Positions 25,381-39,179 of a DNA stretch of 64,000 bases are shown here, piece by piece. Source of the DNA: Trichoplax sp. H2 (lineage: Eukaryota; Placozoa; Uniplacotomia; Trichoplacea). Both the position numbers and the translations under genes were made by a program. The first letter of the stretch is position 1. The number at the start of each line of letters is the position of its first letter. The DNA lies in NCBI GenBank assembly GCA_003344405.1, contig NOWV01000088.1, positions 62,001-126,000 of the forward strand, given 5' to 3'. The notes beneath the pieces were generated by a model, which made no database searches, was not told the origin of the DNA, and saw only the letters and a list, made by a program, of their open reading frames with translations.

Positions 25381-28090
25381 ATTGGTAATAACTAAAGGAC
25401 AAGAAGAAACAATTAATAAACAATATCCCATTTAATTTTATTTCTTATCTAGTTAACGGTTAGAGATAAAAAAAATTGGACTGATAAGATTAAAATTTAT
25501 CTACCGACAAATCTGTATAATAAAGAATAGATTCCTTTCACTCATAACATTTGATTCGGTAATTTAATCCAAATTATTTGATATTTTTTCAATGAAATAT
25601 GAAATACAAGTACTATGTATACATCAATCTATTGATCTGTGTGGGATCGAGCTATAGATAGAATAAATTCAACACAGGATAAATTATTTTTTATCATCCC
25701 CTCTTCAAATTAAATAGATATCTATTCATGGAAAAATATTTATTTTAAATAACAACTAATCCTTTGTTCAAGCATGATCGTACGAGGAAAGTGGGGGAAG
25801 GGAGACACTGATGATGTCCATCATTGCGATTTGAATAGTGTAGCAAACTATTTGAGTTGTAGAATGCTATTTGTTTGATTAGTGGTTGAAGGAAAAAGAA
25901 AAATGGAATAATATACAAATACTGTTGGATTATTTGCTAAAGTAAGTTGATTTATCGCGCTGTTCGAACTAACTTACTTCCCTGCCTACCAACCTGAAAA
26001 CAACATAACAACAAAATTATTACCTGTTCACATCTTCGTCTGTCACGCAAAGATTGACAACGACGAATGATCGATTCTAATTTTAGATAGTAGCAATGAT
26101 TACCAGTCTTATTATAACCTGAATTGAAATAGTATAAATCACGGTAATGTAGAAGATAACGCTAAAATTGGATTTCAATTTCCTTTGTTTTTATCTAAAT
26201 TGATTTAAAATCTTTCAGTAGTGAATTGTTTCCTCCATCTAGCTGTAATACTCCGATGAATAAAGCCAAGTAAAAATACTGCATCATCTTGATAGCCAGT
26301 AGGCAAGAGAGGAAGGTATTTTTAAATGATAAAGCAACGACTGATTGATGATATTTGCATGTAAGGAAGGCCCAAAATTTGAACATTCGTCCTGTAACAA
26401 TCAATTTAGATTGGCACCAACTTTCTAAAGTATTTTTAATTCAAATAAAGATTATTAAATCAATTCAACAATAGGTGTGTCTATCAATTAGAATAGTAGA
26501 ATGGAGTGACGATTAAAAGATATTTCAAAATTCTTCTCAAGTTGACTATTATCCTATTTTATAGTCAACATACGATGTGTTGTACGTCGATATTACGTTG
26601 AACATGATAAAAGGGTGGAGAATAATGCCATGCAAAGCAAACTCGTTGTCATAAATTACGCTGGTAATTTACCCATGGTTATCCTTCATTTAAAATAGTC
26701 ATCGTACCAAGTATATATTTAATGTACCGACAAGGATAACAACGACAATAAATTGCTCATTCTGTCGAGATAGTCAAAGTCAAGTTATCAAGCAGATAAG
26801 CTTTTCAAATAAGCATTGAACTTTAGTAACATTAAATAGCCCGCACCATTCTGATTGATATGTGAATTTTGAATGGATTATGAAGGCTATCCAGATGCGA
26901 TAGGAAGTAGACGTGATTGAATTTATTCTAGGCGACTATTGGTATGCTCGTATGAATTATTGCTAAAATTGAAACTTTCAGTTGAAATAGGATTATGCTA
27001 TGATAACTGAAATAAGAACAATTTGACCCCAATATTATCCCCTATTCCTGTACTCAAATATGATAGCCTCCATATTCAGACTGTCTCAATCATTTCAATG
27101 ATTGTATTGATCTCGACATGATGATGCTTATGATGATAATGCTATCCCTATGGTAATGTTAGGAGATGACGACAGTAATGATTGTAATAATAAAAAAATA
27201 AGAATAACAGTTATGATGATGATTATGCGATGGACAACAAGGATCATCCTTCCATTCTTCATATTGATGAGTTAATTGATATTAATGATAGAAAAAAGAG
27301 TAATAATTACATTGGCTAACAATCATAACAATAAATTATCATTTAATCAAGTTGGACAATAACATAAATCATCGATTGGATAAGATCGCAAACACCCAAC
27401 CTAGCCTAGACTATTCTACTGGTTGGCACCATCATCATTATGTTAATCACCATGTCCATCAACTCAACAATAGTCCATCTTTATAATAGAAAATCCGTAT
27501 AATAAGTTGTAACAGCGCCAGCGTATCCATAATCTCGCTGTTGGCCATCCAATTACGGTTGGATCACAAGGTGACAATCTGACATCGCCACCTTGTTATT
27601 ATCATTTATCTAATCCGATTGGCGATTGCCATCTCTTATTTTAACGATCATCCTCATCATAATTTCAAGCAGTAGGAAAGGGTAACAGTATCGCTAAGAC
27701 AGCCAACACTATCTCTATCACTATTACTAATTCATCCGATAGGATGGTTCATTTGATTGATCGATAATACGCAACAAAGAAAACAACCGCAACTATTAGA
27801 ACGACAACAAGGAATAGACGAATCGATCATTTATCGCTTTCGACGCTACTATCATTTATCCTTGTCAAGTGGAGAAGATTTCTTCCTGTTCATCAATCGA
27901 TTGTAGCCAATTCTGAAATTTATTTCTTTTTTTTTCCTGTGTGTGTGTACTTCTATTCTATTCTTGTCCATCTTGTTCATAGATCCATCATTGGAAATCG
28001 GTCTAATCATCCTGTTGATCGGAGAACCGATCCATCTTTACGACGTGAAGGTACTTTGATTTCTCAAATCAATAACAACTGCTATACAAC

Positions 28091-31000
28091 ATGAAGTCGA
28101 CATCGGCTCGATCAGGTTATATCACGCGTTGTCCACCACAACAAGATCATCATCCTAATAATTTAAATTATGGACGCAATACCACACCTGGTAATATCGT
28201 CAATCATGATGAAATCAATGATGTAAATCACAGCCATTATCATCATTCTCCCAATATATCACGGTATCATTATGATAATAACAATACTATTTCAGTCAAT
28301 CCAGCAGGCAATAGCAATAGCTATAACGTTAATCCCAATTATAATAATCATGTCAATCAGAGTTATAGCAATCCAATTGGAATTAATCGAAATAGTTCTG
28401 GCCATCTTTACAATTCTCATCATTCTTTCCATCAACAACAACATCTTCACTATGGATCACAACCATCTCAAGCATCGCTATCGTCATCGCCATCACAACT
28501 ACATTACCATCCTCAACAGCCACCATCGTCATCATCGACATTTTCTCACCATCATCATTACAATTCTTATCATTCTTCACAATATAATCAACAACAGCAA
28601 CAACAGCCACTGTCTCAATCGCCATCATCATCGCATATTCAACATCTTCATCATCATCATCCTTCTTCTTCTCATTCTCTTCATCACTCAACTCCTACTA
28701 CCAATCGAAAAAATGATTTAAAAGTAGTGGAAGTAACTGCACGCCCAACCACACTTAATACATCCGTTAGTCATCATATTGTGCCACATAAAAATCTGAA
28801 ACCCATCACCATTACTAGCTTAGATGATGGCTCCATCGAATTGGAAGTCAGTTGTGGATCGGATAACTTAACCCTTGGACAAAAAGGACATCATTATCAT
28901 GAAGAGAATAATAATAACGGATTAACCATCACGACAACGACTTCAACATCTTCTTCTTCCATAACAACGACAACATCGACTAGCACTGGTGTTCGAACTC
29001 ACCTTAGTTATCAACCAACTACACAAAAAGTGACTACCAGTGTAGAGAATAAAAATGTCGATCATCCAATGCCATCATCGGCATCTTCTCCGTCGATTAC
29101 ATCCATCATACCACCATCACCACCACAACCGCAATCACAGCCACCACAACAAAGCCAGACATCATCGGCTTCCTCTCCATCATCGTCGCAACCGCAACTA
29201 CCGCAATCGCAATCACAGCCATCACAACAAAGTGGCTCTCGTCGAACATCGGATTCCTATACGAATAATAAATCCACTTCAACAACAACAAATCGCAATC
29301 TTCATAGCAGTAGCAGTGGCAGTGGTAATAGCAGTAGCAGCAATAATATCAGTACCGGCAATAACGACGACAATGGAATTCCAAATTGTAAAAGTCAAGA
29401 TGCTTCGCCACTACCTCAAAAGAAAGTATTTACTTCATCACTTTACCTTATTCCCAAGCCCATGACTAATTCAGGCCAACGTCAATATTCTACATCATCG
29501 ACATCCAATAGTAATGTTAATTCACCCACGACTAATCATCCACCATCATTATTTCCAGGACAACTTCAATCAGTATCGCCGTCACCGTCATTAAATAATA
29601 ATAATAATTCAAGTCCTACAAGTAGTAATAATAATAGCGTTCCGACAACACCACCACGAGAATATCCATCAACGACGATAAATGATTTAGAAGATAATGT
29701 AGCCATACGCCGAGATTGGAATCCATCATCGTCTACTGTCCAACAGCAACAACAGCCAAATATAACACCGTTACATTCAACATTAGGACAAGCTCCATAT
29801 CAACGCGTAAATCCTTATGCTAATGGACCAATGCCATCGTCATCGGTACAGCCACCACCAACGCCTTCATTATCGCTTAATCCGATGGCCAACAATATCA
29901 CTTCTACTAATAATATCAATAGCAATAGTAGCAATAGCAATATCAATGCTGGCAATAATGCGACTCTCAATAATAATATTGGTGTTAGCAACAGTAATGG
30001 TAATACAAATTATGCTTTACCCAGATGCGGTAGCTATCATGAAGGACGACGAAGTCCACCACGAAGTCGTTCTCATACCTTCAATTCTGCCACCGCTAAT
30101 ATGGCCAATAGGACATCATCACCAGATCGCCACTATACTAATAATTATTCATCGTCAGGAGCCTCTTCTCAAGGTATTAATCCGATTTATGATAATACAG
30201 GATCATCACCATTGCCATCAGCTGGATATCCGTCATCGCATCGCCTGTCACAACAGCAGCCATCGCAACAACAACAGCAAGGCCAACAGTTACCATCGAC
30301 AAGTTCGGTATCATCCTCGTCTTCTTTACATTTAGAATTAAATCATCATCACGATTATATCAGTCCATTATCTAGTCCTGATATGGATGTTCTAACAAGT
30401 TATCAGCAACAGCAGCAACAACAAACATTATCGTTAACAGCATCACAACCAGCATCATCATCATCACTCCAGCCACTGCAACCACCACAACAACCATCTC
30501 AACTTCATCGAGAAGATTTAGACCATTCCATCGATAGTCCAAGTAATAGTCGTAAAGCACTTCTTGCCACATGTCAACTGAATAAAAGTACACCCAGTTT
30601 ACTAGAAGAATTTGAACTAAATAGTAATGATGAAAAGACAACACGGGACGACTTATTTGTTGAAGGTAGAAGCCAATTTCACTTGGGTATGGAAGCTTCT
30701 ATCTATGGTTCCGATTCCAGCTTGAATAAATCATCCACATCTAGTGTCATGGTAAGTCATTGATTCGTTTCTAGTCATTTTGGATTTGTTCATCTGCTTT
30801 CAAGAAAAAAAATTAGGCTTCCTTGTCATTATTCTAAACATTAATAGATTACTCTACTTTCCCTAGAGTCAGTTTTTTATTTTCAATCTCATTTCGCATA
30901 TTTTACTTTTCAAATATTTTTTTTGGGGGGAGAGGAATTTTATATCGTCAGTCGTATCGTTTTTATAATAGTCAGAAAAAAAAACTAAAATAATCATCAT

Positions 31001-34000
31001 TGGAATCAGTAGCGGATTTCTGGCTTTCTATCCTGATAGCACCTTGAATCATCGTTTTATTTTCATTTAAATCTGTGAAATACAATTTTATTGGCAATGG
31101 ATCACGTTTTATTTTGACACGATAATGAGGGAAAGTGGACATGCCAACTTTATTTGTTTTTTTTTTATATCCTGTATACCGCAATCTTAGAGGTTTGTAC
31201 ATCAGGATGAAAAAAAAAAAAATTACCAGAGCGTGTTAGGGTGGGAAGACATGGCATTTTTTCTTTCTCAGTATGAAACACACTTTTATCCATTTGGATA
31301 TTTGTGTCCAACCGGTTTTACGTTATTATTTTACCATGTATCCAATCTTTATCGGAAAAAATGTTTTCTTGGCTCGTTTTCTACAATAAACTATATTGTC
31401 CGAACTATTTTGACCATAGTCTAATAATTCTATGGATTAAAAAGGATTCTAATAAGTAGATTAGGGGCAATTTAGCCTTCTAAATCGCCAATGTAATCTT
31501 TTCATGGACAGAAAAATCAAATTAAATTCTAATAATGGATAATTAGAACCGGAATTAGCCTATGACTTTCCTCCATCATTTTGTAATGCATTTCTAATCC
31601 AATTTTATAAAGATAGATGGATATTATTCTACCCTATAATCATGTCTCTATTGACTATGATAGCGCTTGATTTTTTCCCTTATGAATGTTGCAAACAAGA
31701 AATTGATAGAGTGGATGAAATCGGACATTTCCTATCGACTAAAGATCATAGTATTATCGTAATGTATATATAAGCTGGAGAACAAATTCGTTTTTCTTTC
31801 TCCCAGTATTTTATGATGTGGATGATAAATTAGTCCTGTAGTCTTGTCATCATTTTGACATTTACTTGTAACCTAACCTAATCGAAAATAACTTCACAGA
31901 ATAATGACCGATCGTAATGTCTTCTTTGATATCGAATTGAAAAGGAAAATATTATATTAGTCGATCTCTTTCCTCCCTATTTATCGTGCCTAGAAAGGAT
32001 TAATCTATTCGTACGTCTATTTCTTTCCTTCTCATTTATATTGGTATCGTCATCAATTCAAATTGAATTGATCGAATGATTTAAACCAGACACTTTTTTA
32101 CATTCTTGTTTGCATAGCGACTGTGTCCACACCTTATGAACTGAAACTTTCTATTTTTATAGTTTTTGATCTTCTTTTCTGCTTCATTCTCGATTTACAT
32201 CTATCTACGGCGACTAAAGCCAAAAATCTTTGGTTCGATCCCTATTTGTATAAGAAGGAATAATTTCAAAATTTCAATTTAATCCTAGTGATACAGATGA
32301 ATTTTTACTTTAGTTTATTATGATTGTAAACTTTGTGTCTTTCTCTCCATTCCTGTTGTTATGGAAATTTTAACCTTAAACTCATGCATTATTATGATTA
32401 TTTGATTATGCACTTACCGTAACTTATTCAATGATTGATTCTCCGTCTAAAGTCCGATAGAGATTATTCCTAAAGCATATTCTGCCTTGATAGCAATCTT
32501 ATGCTAGAACAACGGCAAGATTTGCCGTAGTATCAGCATTTATTTCGATCATGGTAGTCAAATATCTCTTTTTTTTTAAACCATGCCATCGTATTCTCTC
32601 TTATTCTTTTTTCTGCCTTCCATACTGTATCTTCGAAGTCAGCGTTGTTTCTGCTTTGATAATGCTACTACATCATTCTATTACAGAAAAGCCCACTATC
32701 ATCCATTTCCATAAATTCGTACGATATCAGTAAACTAATATCTATTTAAGTAAGAGGGGCTATTTAGCTTGATTTGTTTTGCGATATTTTAGTCGTTTTT
32801 AACGCGCCTTAGTACAATATTGATAAACTAATATCCATGTAAGCGAGACGGCCATGATTGGTTTTACGGTATTTATTAGCTTTCATCGTGCCTTAATACG
32901 ATATTGGCAGAACAAGGTTGATTTGAATGCGAGGGCCATCGAGCATAATTTATTCTGCGTCATTTTATTATCTTTCCTACGCGGTGCGTCTACATAGAGC
33001 ATAGGCATATGCTCGTGATATAAATTAAATCATTCAATTTAAGATTCTTTCTGAACTTTAGTTCAACTCCTGTATAGAAAACCTGGAGGAAAGATTGCTG
33101 TATGCTAGCTAAACCTTGAATTAGTTGAAATTTGCTGTAATTTCATTCTATACTAGAAACTTTTCGTGCTCAGATCAATTGATAACCGGCTTTAAATTTT
33201 AGAATTCAGTTGCTGTATTCATTCCTATTGTACTGAATCTCTATTGGAATATTGAATATTAGCAAATAATCTAGATTGTTAAACAGAATCTCCAGGAGCC
33301 GCATTAGTATTGATTACTGCTTCTTTGAAACTAAATGCAATTTAGTGTCATAATACGTAACTTTGGAGATATACTTTTCATAGCTTTGCACATTTACTGT
33401 CTATGCTATTTAGCAGCCTCGATAACCAGCATAGTGTAGATCGATGATCGCATTTAAACCATATCGACGAAAAATTATAGGCTAGAGATTTAGACATGAT
33501 AGGATAACTGCTAGGTTTATAATTATACTATTTATGATAAAGACATGCTATTGGATGCATGATCCATCAGAAAAAAAACAAATTTATACTAGCGCAAGAA
33601 GAAAACTGAAATCTTCAACATGAACTACTATTAAGTATTACACATTAAGTTAATATTCAACTGCAAGCCATAGGCCCAGCATGTTCAGAACGATATTAAT
33701 ATTCAAGCTACTATATCGTTATCGAAGGAATATAATCTAATCTAGCCAAATTTCATTTCTGAATACTTATGGGTAGAAAAGATCAAGCTTAAATGATTCG
33801 ATAGTAATAAGATCTCGTCATTCTACACCCGATAACTTTTGATCCTAGTCAAAAATAGTCATCGAAATATTTTAGGAAGTCCATTCTTATTCCATTCACA
33901 ATGGGCGTTTATTTAACTACGGAAAAAAAGTTGAATTTGACGATTTACTCAAAGTAAGAAATGATCGTTCCGTCAGGTACTTTCAAGAGATTTTCTTTTT

Positions 34001-37000
34001 CACTTCTAAGAGAAATTCTCTTACAAGTCCGCTCACGCTTTACTGCAAGCTATAGATCTCACATTTTCATCACGATATCAATTTAGGCTAGATTATATTA
34101 TGTAAGGAGTGGAATCTAGCCTAGCCGGATTTCATTTCTAAATATTGATTTACAATGATTAATCATCCTTGATTGCTATCGTTTATTTCAAGAACGGTAG
34201 GATAGGTAAGGCTATGAAGTGAATAAGATATAAACTAAACGGGCTGTCAAGGTAGTTCTGACGTTAGTAGTGATTTATGTTAAGTTAAGCACTCTAGTAT
34301 GCCATTAACCTTCATCCACTATTTTCCACTAATCATTATTGGATGATATCTTTTATTTTAATAGCAATATGAAAGATAAAATTATTGACCAGATTTAACG
34401 CTCATAAAAGGGTTGTCATGGGTGGTTGTGGTTTGAGCAGTGATTTATGTCAAGTCAATAACTCGAGTATTCCTTCGCTGATGAGGAAGTTCATGGCGTT
34501 ATTATGGCATAAACCATAAACCCTTTATTCCCTGTTTTCGACTAATCATCACCCGATGATATCTTCTATTTTGATTTCGATAGGATGGGCAAAGTTATTG
34601 ACAAGATGTCAACTAAAAGGACTGTCATGGTACTTCTGACGTGATTAGTGATTTATGTCAAGTCAATAACTATTTGTTCTATACAGTAACATAATGACTA
34701 GACAGTAATGTAGAATGGAATAATAAATGCAATATCATAGCTCGAGGCTTGATTCTACTTCAAATAGTTCTGTTATTCTCTTGAGAATAATGGGATAATA
34801 CTTCATTTTCTGACTAGTCTACCATTTGAGTTAATATTACATATGTTACGCTTTTATCGCAAACAACAAGGAGGATACCTTTGCTTTCGGCATTATGTTG
34901 TACCCTAATTCAATGGATTATTCTTTTCAGTATCGGTAGTGGATGGATTTGGAAGGGTTATTATTTCATACTGCTATTAGGGATGCTTTAAAATATCATT
35001 CATTTATATTCATATTACAATCTATCGCGTACATGAAGAAATCATATTTAGACTGTTAATCGTCATTCCTAGATAGATTGAAGATCATGTATTCGCCTAT
35101 AAACATGGTTGCAATTAGTTGCAATAGGTTTTCAATATATTGATAGCATCTTTGTCTCTTTTTTGGACCTTTTTGCATTTCATCGGATACAGTGATAATG
35201 ATTTCCTTTAATACATTGAATTGAATTCAATAGTTTAATCAGTTGGATTGTTTCTCATCCATTTACGATTGAATATTTAATTGTATTAGGAAGGCTGATG
35301 GATTAATAATTGTGGAGTAATGCAATCATAATCATAAACTCAGGAGTTTATGTCGCTTTCCATTCAATATAGTCAAAATGTAAAATTTGCTATCATACTT
35401 CATCAACTCTACTCTATATTAGTGGATTTTGCTTTTGGATGAGTCGTTTTTCGTTTTGGGATAAGGCATGGAAATTTTCACATTTAATTGAGTTACAAAG
35501 TCTAACCTGTTATTGACTTTATAAGTTTGATTTTATACAAGTAGATTTTGTTTTTGGAAGAGTCCTCTTTCATTTAAAGTAAATTTTGCTTCTAAAAGGG
35601 TCGTATTTCATTTTAATGGGATAAAATTTTTATATTCGTCTTTCATTTGAATGGGATAAGATTTTCACATTTAATTGGATTACGGAGTCTAGCTTGCTAT
35701 TGGGTTCATAAACTCGACTCTATAAACGTCAATTTCACCTTTTAAAGTAAAGGGTAGACTTTCATTTTAATGGAATAAAGATTTTTACATTTAATAGGAT
35801 TACACAGTCTAACTTGCTATCGAATCCATAAGCTCGATTAGATATAAAGGTCTTTGGTTTTTTTAATCAAATTAATCCTTTTATATAGACTAGTAAAGTT
35901 GATGACAGTTGAGCGCTGTGTAGAATGGTGGATGATGAATGGATTAAATAGATTGCGTAGAAATTTTCTTGTTAATGTATTCATAAATTGTATTTATTGA
36001 TCATTAGGCATATGAACCAACAGCACAGCTATTAGCTCGAAAAGGTCCAACCTTTGCTGAAGCAATGTTTGATCATGTATCGTATGAAGAAGATGAGTTA
36101 AAATTTCTTGTTGGTGATATTATTCTTATACTTGATGCTAATGACGAAGATTGGTGGTATGGTAAATTGATTACCGATGACGAAGATCAAGTAGAAGGGT
36201 GGTTTCCTTCTTCATTTGTTAGAGTAAGGAGTCATTGCAGTAACTTATAATCCTTTTCTACTCATATGTAATCATCCTTAAATAGAAAATTCAATTTTAG
36301 TAAGCTAGATACAGTCTATAGGATATTCTTTACTACTAATTAGGGTGTTGTCTCATCATTAGCAGTTTGTGTAAGGACATATTTTAAGTGATTTATACAG
36401 TTTTATGGTAACTATCTATCTGTGTACTGTTTGCTTCTTATTATATGAGTATTCATAAATGAAAAATTTTGCAGACAATATTCTATAAGTTTCTCTAGTC
36501 AATTTGGCAAGTATCCCTTCATTCTCTATCTAGAATAGATTCAATAAAGTGCAGTAGCAGTTTCTCAGCTTCCATAGGCTATCAATCAAAGTAGGAAAGG
36601 GAGTAGAATTCCATTATAACTAATTAATGGGATTAATTGTATAATCATTTTTTAGTTACGTGTAGCTCAAGAAACTGCGGCCGAAGAGGTTGCCGAAAAG
36701 CAACGTAAAACAAGCGTATCCTCGGATAAAGGTGTTGAAAAATTAGCTTACATTAGGGGCCGAGTCATTGATGAACTATTGCAAACCGAGAAAGATTTTG
36801 TTGGATATCTTAAATTTATCATCCAGGTCTGAATTTAAAAATAGGTCTAAAATTGACATTAATATCATGATCAAGTTAATTATCATAAGATTAAAGCATT
36901 GATAATATCGATAATCTTATGACAGAAACCAACTTACGCATGTAAATTATAACAATTTGATTTAGGATGTATTGTACGAAGCAAAAGCACATCCCAATAT

Positions 37001-39179
37001 GTTTTCAGAAGAACAGATTAAAACAATTTTTGGAAATTTAGAAAATCTATTTATATTACAGAAAGATTTTCTAAAAGATTTAGAAATTTCAGTTTTAAAG
37101 AATGACAACATATCATCGCGTATTGGCAAATGTTTTTTAGATTACGTAAGTTGTTAGCTGTTAGTGTGTAGGCTAATTAAATGATTGTGATTTATTGACT
37201 AAATTAAATCACTTCGAGTGTATCCTATAGATGATATCAATCTACTTAAAGGTTTGCTAAATATAAATTTAAAATTTTTTTATGACAGGGTGATCGTTTT
37301 GGTATTTATACTGAATATTGTGGAAATCATCCTAATGCCTGTGCTGAAATACGACGATTGTGCACTAATTTGAAATATCAGCGATTTTTTGAGGTAATAT
37401 AAGAATGGCATGTTCTTTAATTGAATTGCAATTACAATTTAGCTGGTTAAACTTTTACGTGTCTCTTGTAGCCATTGTAATTTTTTTAAGACCATAGTTC
37501 TTGAACTATTTTCACGATGAAATACAAATGAAGACACTGGTATATCAATAAATCGTTCAGAAATAAGCCTAATCATTTATCTGCAATCTATTATAATTTT
37601 AGTTGTGTTGCAAACTGCATCCACTTGGTACATTGGGTATGGATGGATTTTTAGTTATGCCAGTCCAGCGTATTTGTAAATATCACCTACAGCTAGCAGT
37701 AAGTGATCATAAGTGTAAATGCGTATTGTATAAATTAATTGCCTTGCTCGCCCACTACAGTCTAGCAGTGGATGATTTTATAATTATTTAGCCAAGAGAA
37801 ATAGTAGATTTAAATTATTTTATCTTCATGGTATCTTTTCATGTAGGAACTACTTAAGCATACATCGCCAACTAGTAGCGAGTATAGTATAGTAAAGGCT
37901 GCTCACCAATGTATGAAAGGTGTAGCTAGTAAAATAAATGAACAGAAAAGATTAATTGAAAATATTGCGCAAATCGCAAACTGGCAGAAGTCGATCGAAG
38001 CATGGGAGGTTAGTTTTTAAAAGCTTAATCTTATATTGTCAATATCTGGTTACAAATGAAAATTGCACAAGCTTGATTGAATTTTTTACTTTTTACGTAC
38101 GCTCTAGGGTGATAATGTGGCTATGAAAAGTATCAAATTGATATATAGCGGACCTGTGCGTTTATTGTCGAAAGGCAAAGTGAAAGATCGTATGTTTTTC
38201 TTATTCGACCGTCAATTAATTTGCTGTAAAAAGGTAAATCATACAACAAGTATTACTCTCAAATAGATTGAAATTTGCGACAAGAGTTGTTTCCTTGTAG
38301 ATTAAATTGTTCGAATGTAAAAGTATATTCAACGTTAATGGTATTTGTTTGTGTACTTAGGATGGTGGAGGATTAACAAAAGGTAATTTAGTATATAAAG
38401 GACGCTACGATCTAGAAGAATATGATATTATTCCACTGGAAACTTTTGAAGGTAATATTTAAATAACAATTTAATTATTTTATAGACATTAAAGGTTTTG
38501 ATTGTGATTTTCTGAATGCTGTTTCCTTAATCATATGAATAGAGGAAATATTGGAAAGTGAGGGTTGGAAAGTACGCTGTAAAGATGATGTATTTATATA
38601 TGGAACAGCTACTGTAGAAAGAAAGAAAGAATGGGGTGATGCTTTTATTCGAGAACGTGAAGAAGTTGAAAGTATGGAAGGTAACAAAGTAGTGTTGAAT
38701 GTACTATTATAAAATTCATTATGATATTATTATTGACTTTTTAACTTTTATATAGATTTGGAAATTCCTGAAGATATACGACGAGCTTTAATTATAGCAT
38801 CGACAAAAACAGAAAAGAAGAAACCGCTTTGTAAGTAGAATGTAATATTTAAAGTTTTAATCTTTCCCCATTTCTTGTTTTACTTTACTTTCGAGCCTTT
38901 TAGGATAATTTCGATTGATAAATACCGCGTATATCCTAATTTTTGTTCTCTTTGTCGTGTTATCTCATAGCAACAAGATTAAAGTTATCACGTACAAATA
39001 CAGAGCGTATATTAAGGGATTTTAATGATGATAGTGAAGTTTTTACGAGGCAGCGTTTAAATACAATATCAGGGCCTGTTATCGATATAAGATCAAAAGC
39101 AATGCAAAATAAGAAAGCTGGCCGATGGACTAAATTTGCTTTCCTTAATCGTAAGAAAAAATCAGAAGAAAACGATTAA
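28091..39179 (+). CDS. Asef/collybistin-type RhoGEF (SH3-DH-PH) with giant low-complexity N-terminus
   Basis: Guanine nucleotide exchange factor for Rho-family GTPases, of the ARHGEF4/SPATA13/ARHGEF9 family (SH3 before DH-PH). Exons: 28091-30751, 36008-36223, 36656-36826, 36966-37145, 37289-37393, 37603-37698, 37847-38008, 38108-38233, 38361-38451, 38543-38680, 38756-38830 and 38971-39179; about 1409 aa. Exon 1 ends in ATG|GTAAGT and alone encodes 887 residues rich in Ser, Gln, Asn, His and Pro. SH3 is about 902-957 ([19 protein letters not shown]). DH is about 985-1185 ([37 protein letters not shown]). PH is about 1205-1345 ([22 protein letters not shown]). The tail is basic. The SH3-DH-PH part is certain. 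Joining it to exon 1 rests on the consensus donor and matching phase, and spans a 5.2-kb intron. Family members normally have shorter, different N-termini that bind APC. Confidence 0.88.
32729..32907. repeat. Diverged ~90-bp tandem pair in RhoGEF intron 1
   Basis: AAACTAATATCTATTTAAGT followed by GCGCCTTAGTACAATATTG is repeated directly after as AAACTAATATCCATGTAAGC followed by CGTGCCTTAATACGATATTG. No coding content. Confidence 0.75.
34190..34680. repeat. Three-copy degenerate repeat in RhoGEF intron 1
   Basis: CTGTCAAGG (34243), TTGTCATGG (34412) and CTGTCATGG (34622) each precede a conserved AGTGATTTATGTYAAGTYAA block. Before copies 2 and 3 lies a shared ACTAATCATYA...GATGATATCTT segment. 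Spacings are about 169 and 210 bp. Confidence 0.75.
35440..35845. repeat. Second three-copy degenerate repeat in RhoGEF intron 1
   Basis: A CATTTAATTG/CATTTAATAG core followed by GATTAC and AGTCTAACTTGCTAT recurs near 35479, 35667 and 35787. A TTTCATTTTAATGGGATAAA element lies in front of it or between copies. The copies are diverged and unevenly spaced (188 and 120 bp). Confidence 0.75.

Larger units (their letters stand above)
21163..28090. other. ~6.9 kb with no recognised gene
   Basis: AT-rich DNA between the ATP6AP2 stop and the RhoGEF start codon. It holds a possible decayed coding stretch (23393-24137), a diverged two-copy repeat (25067-25380), and CAT/GAT-rich simple sequence from about 27.1 kb. 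Open frames above 60 codons are scattered and match nothing I know. The RhoGEF promoter and any 5' UTR exons should lie in the right part. Confidence 0.5.

Noticed and set aside
28272-30644. Alternative-frame open frames of 60-172 codons on both strands within the RhoGEF first exon
   Set aside because: They are shadows of CAA/CAT/TCA-rich low-complexity coding sequence. The 890-codon frame is continuous and ends at a consensus donor.
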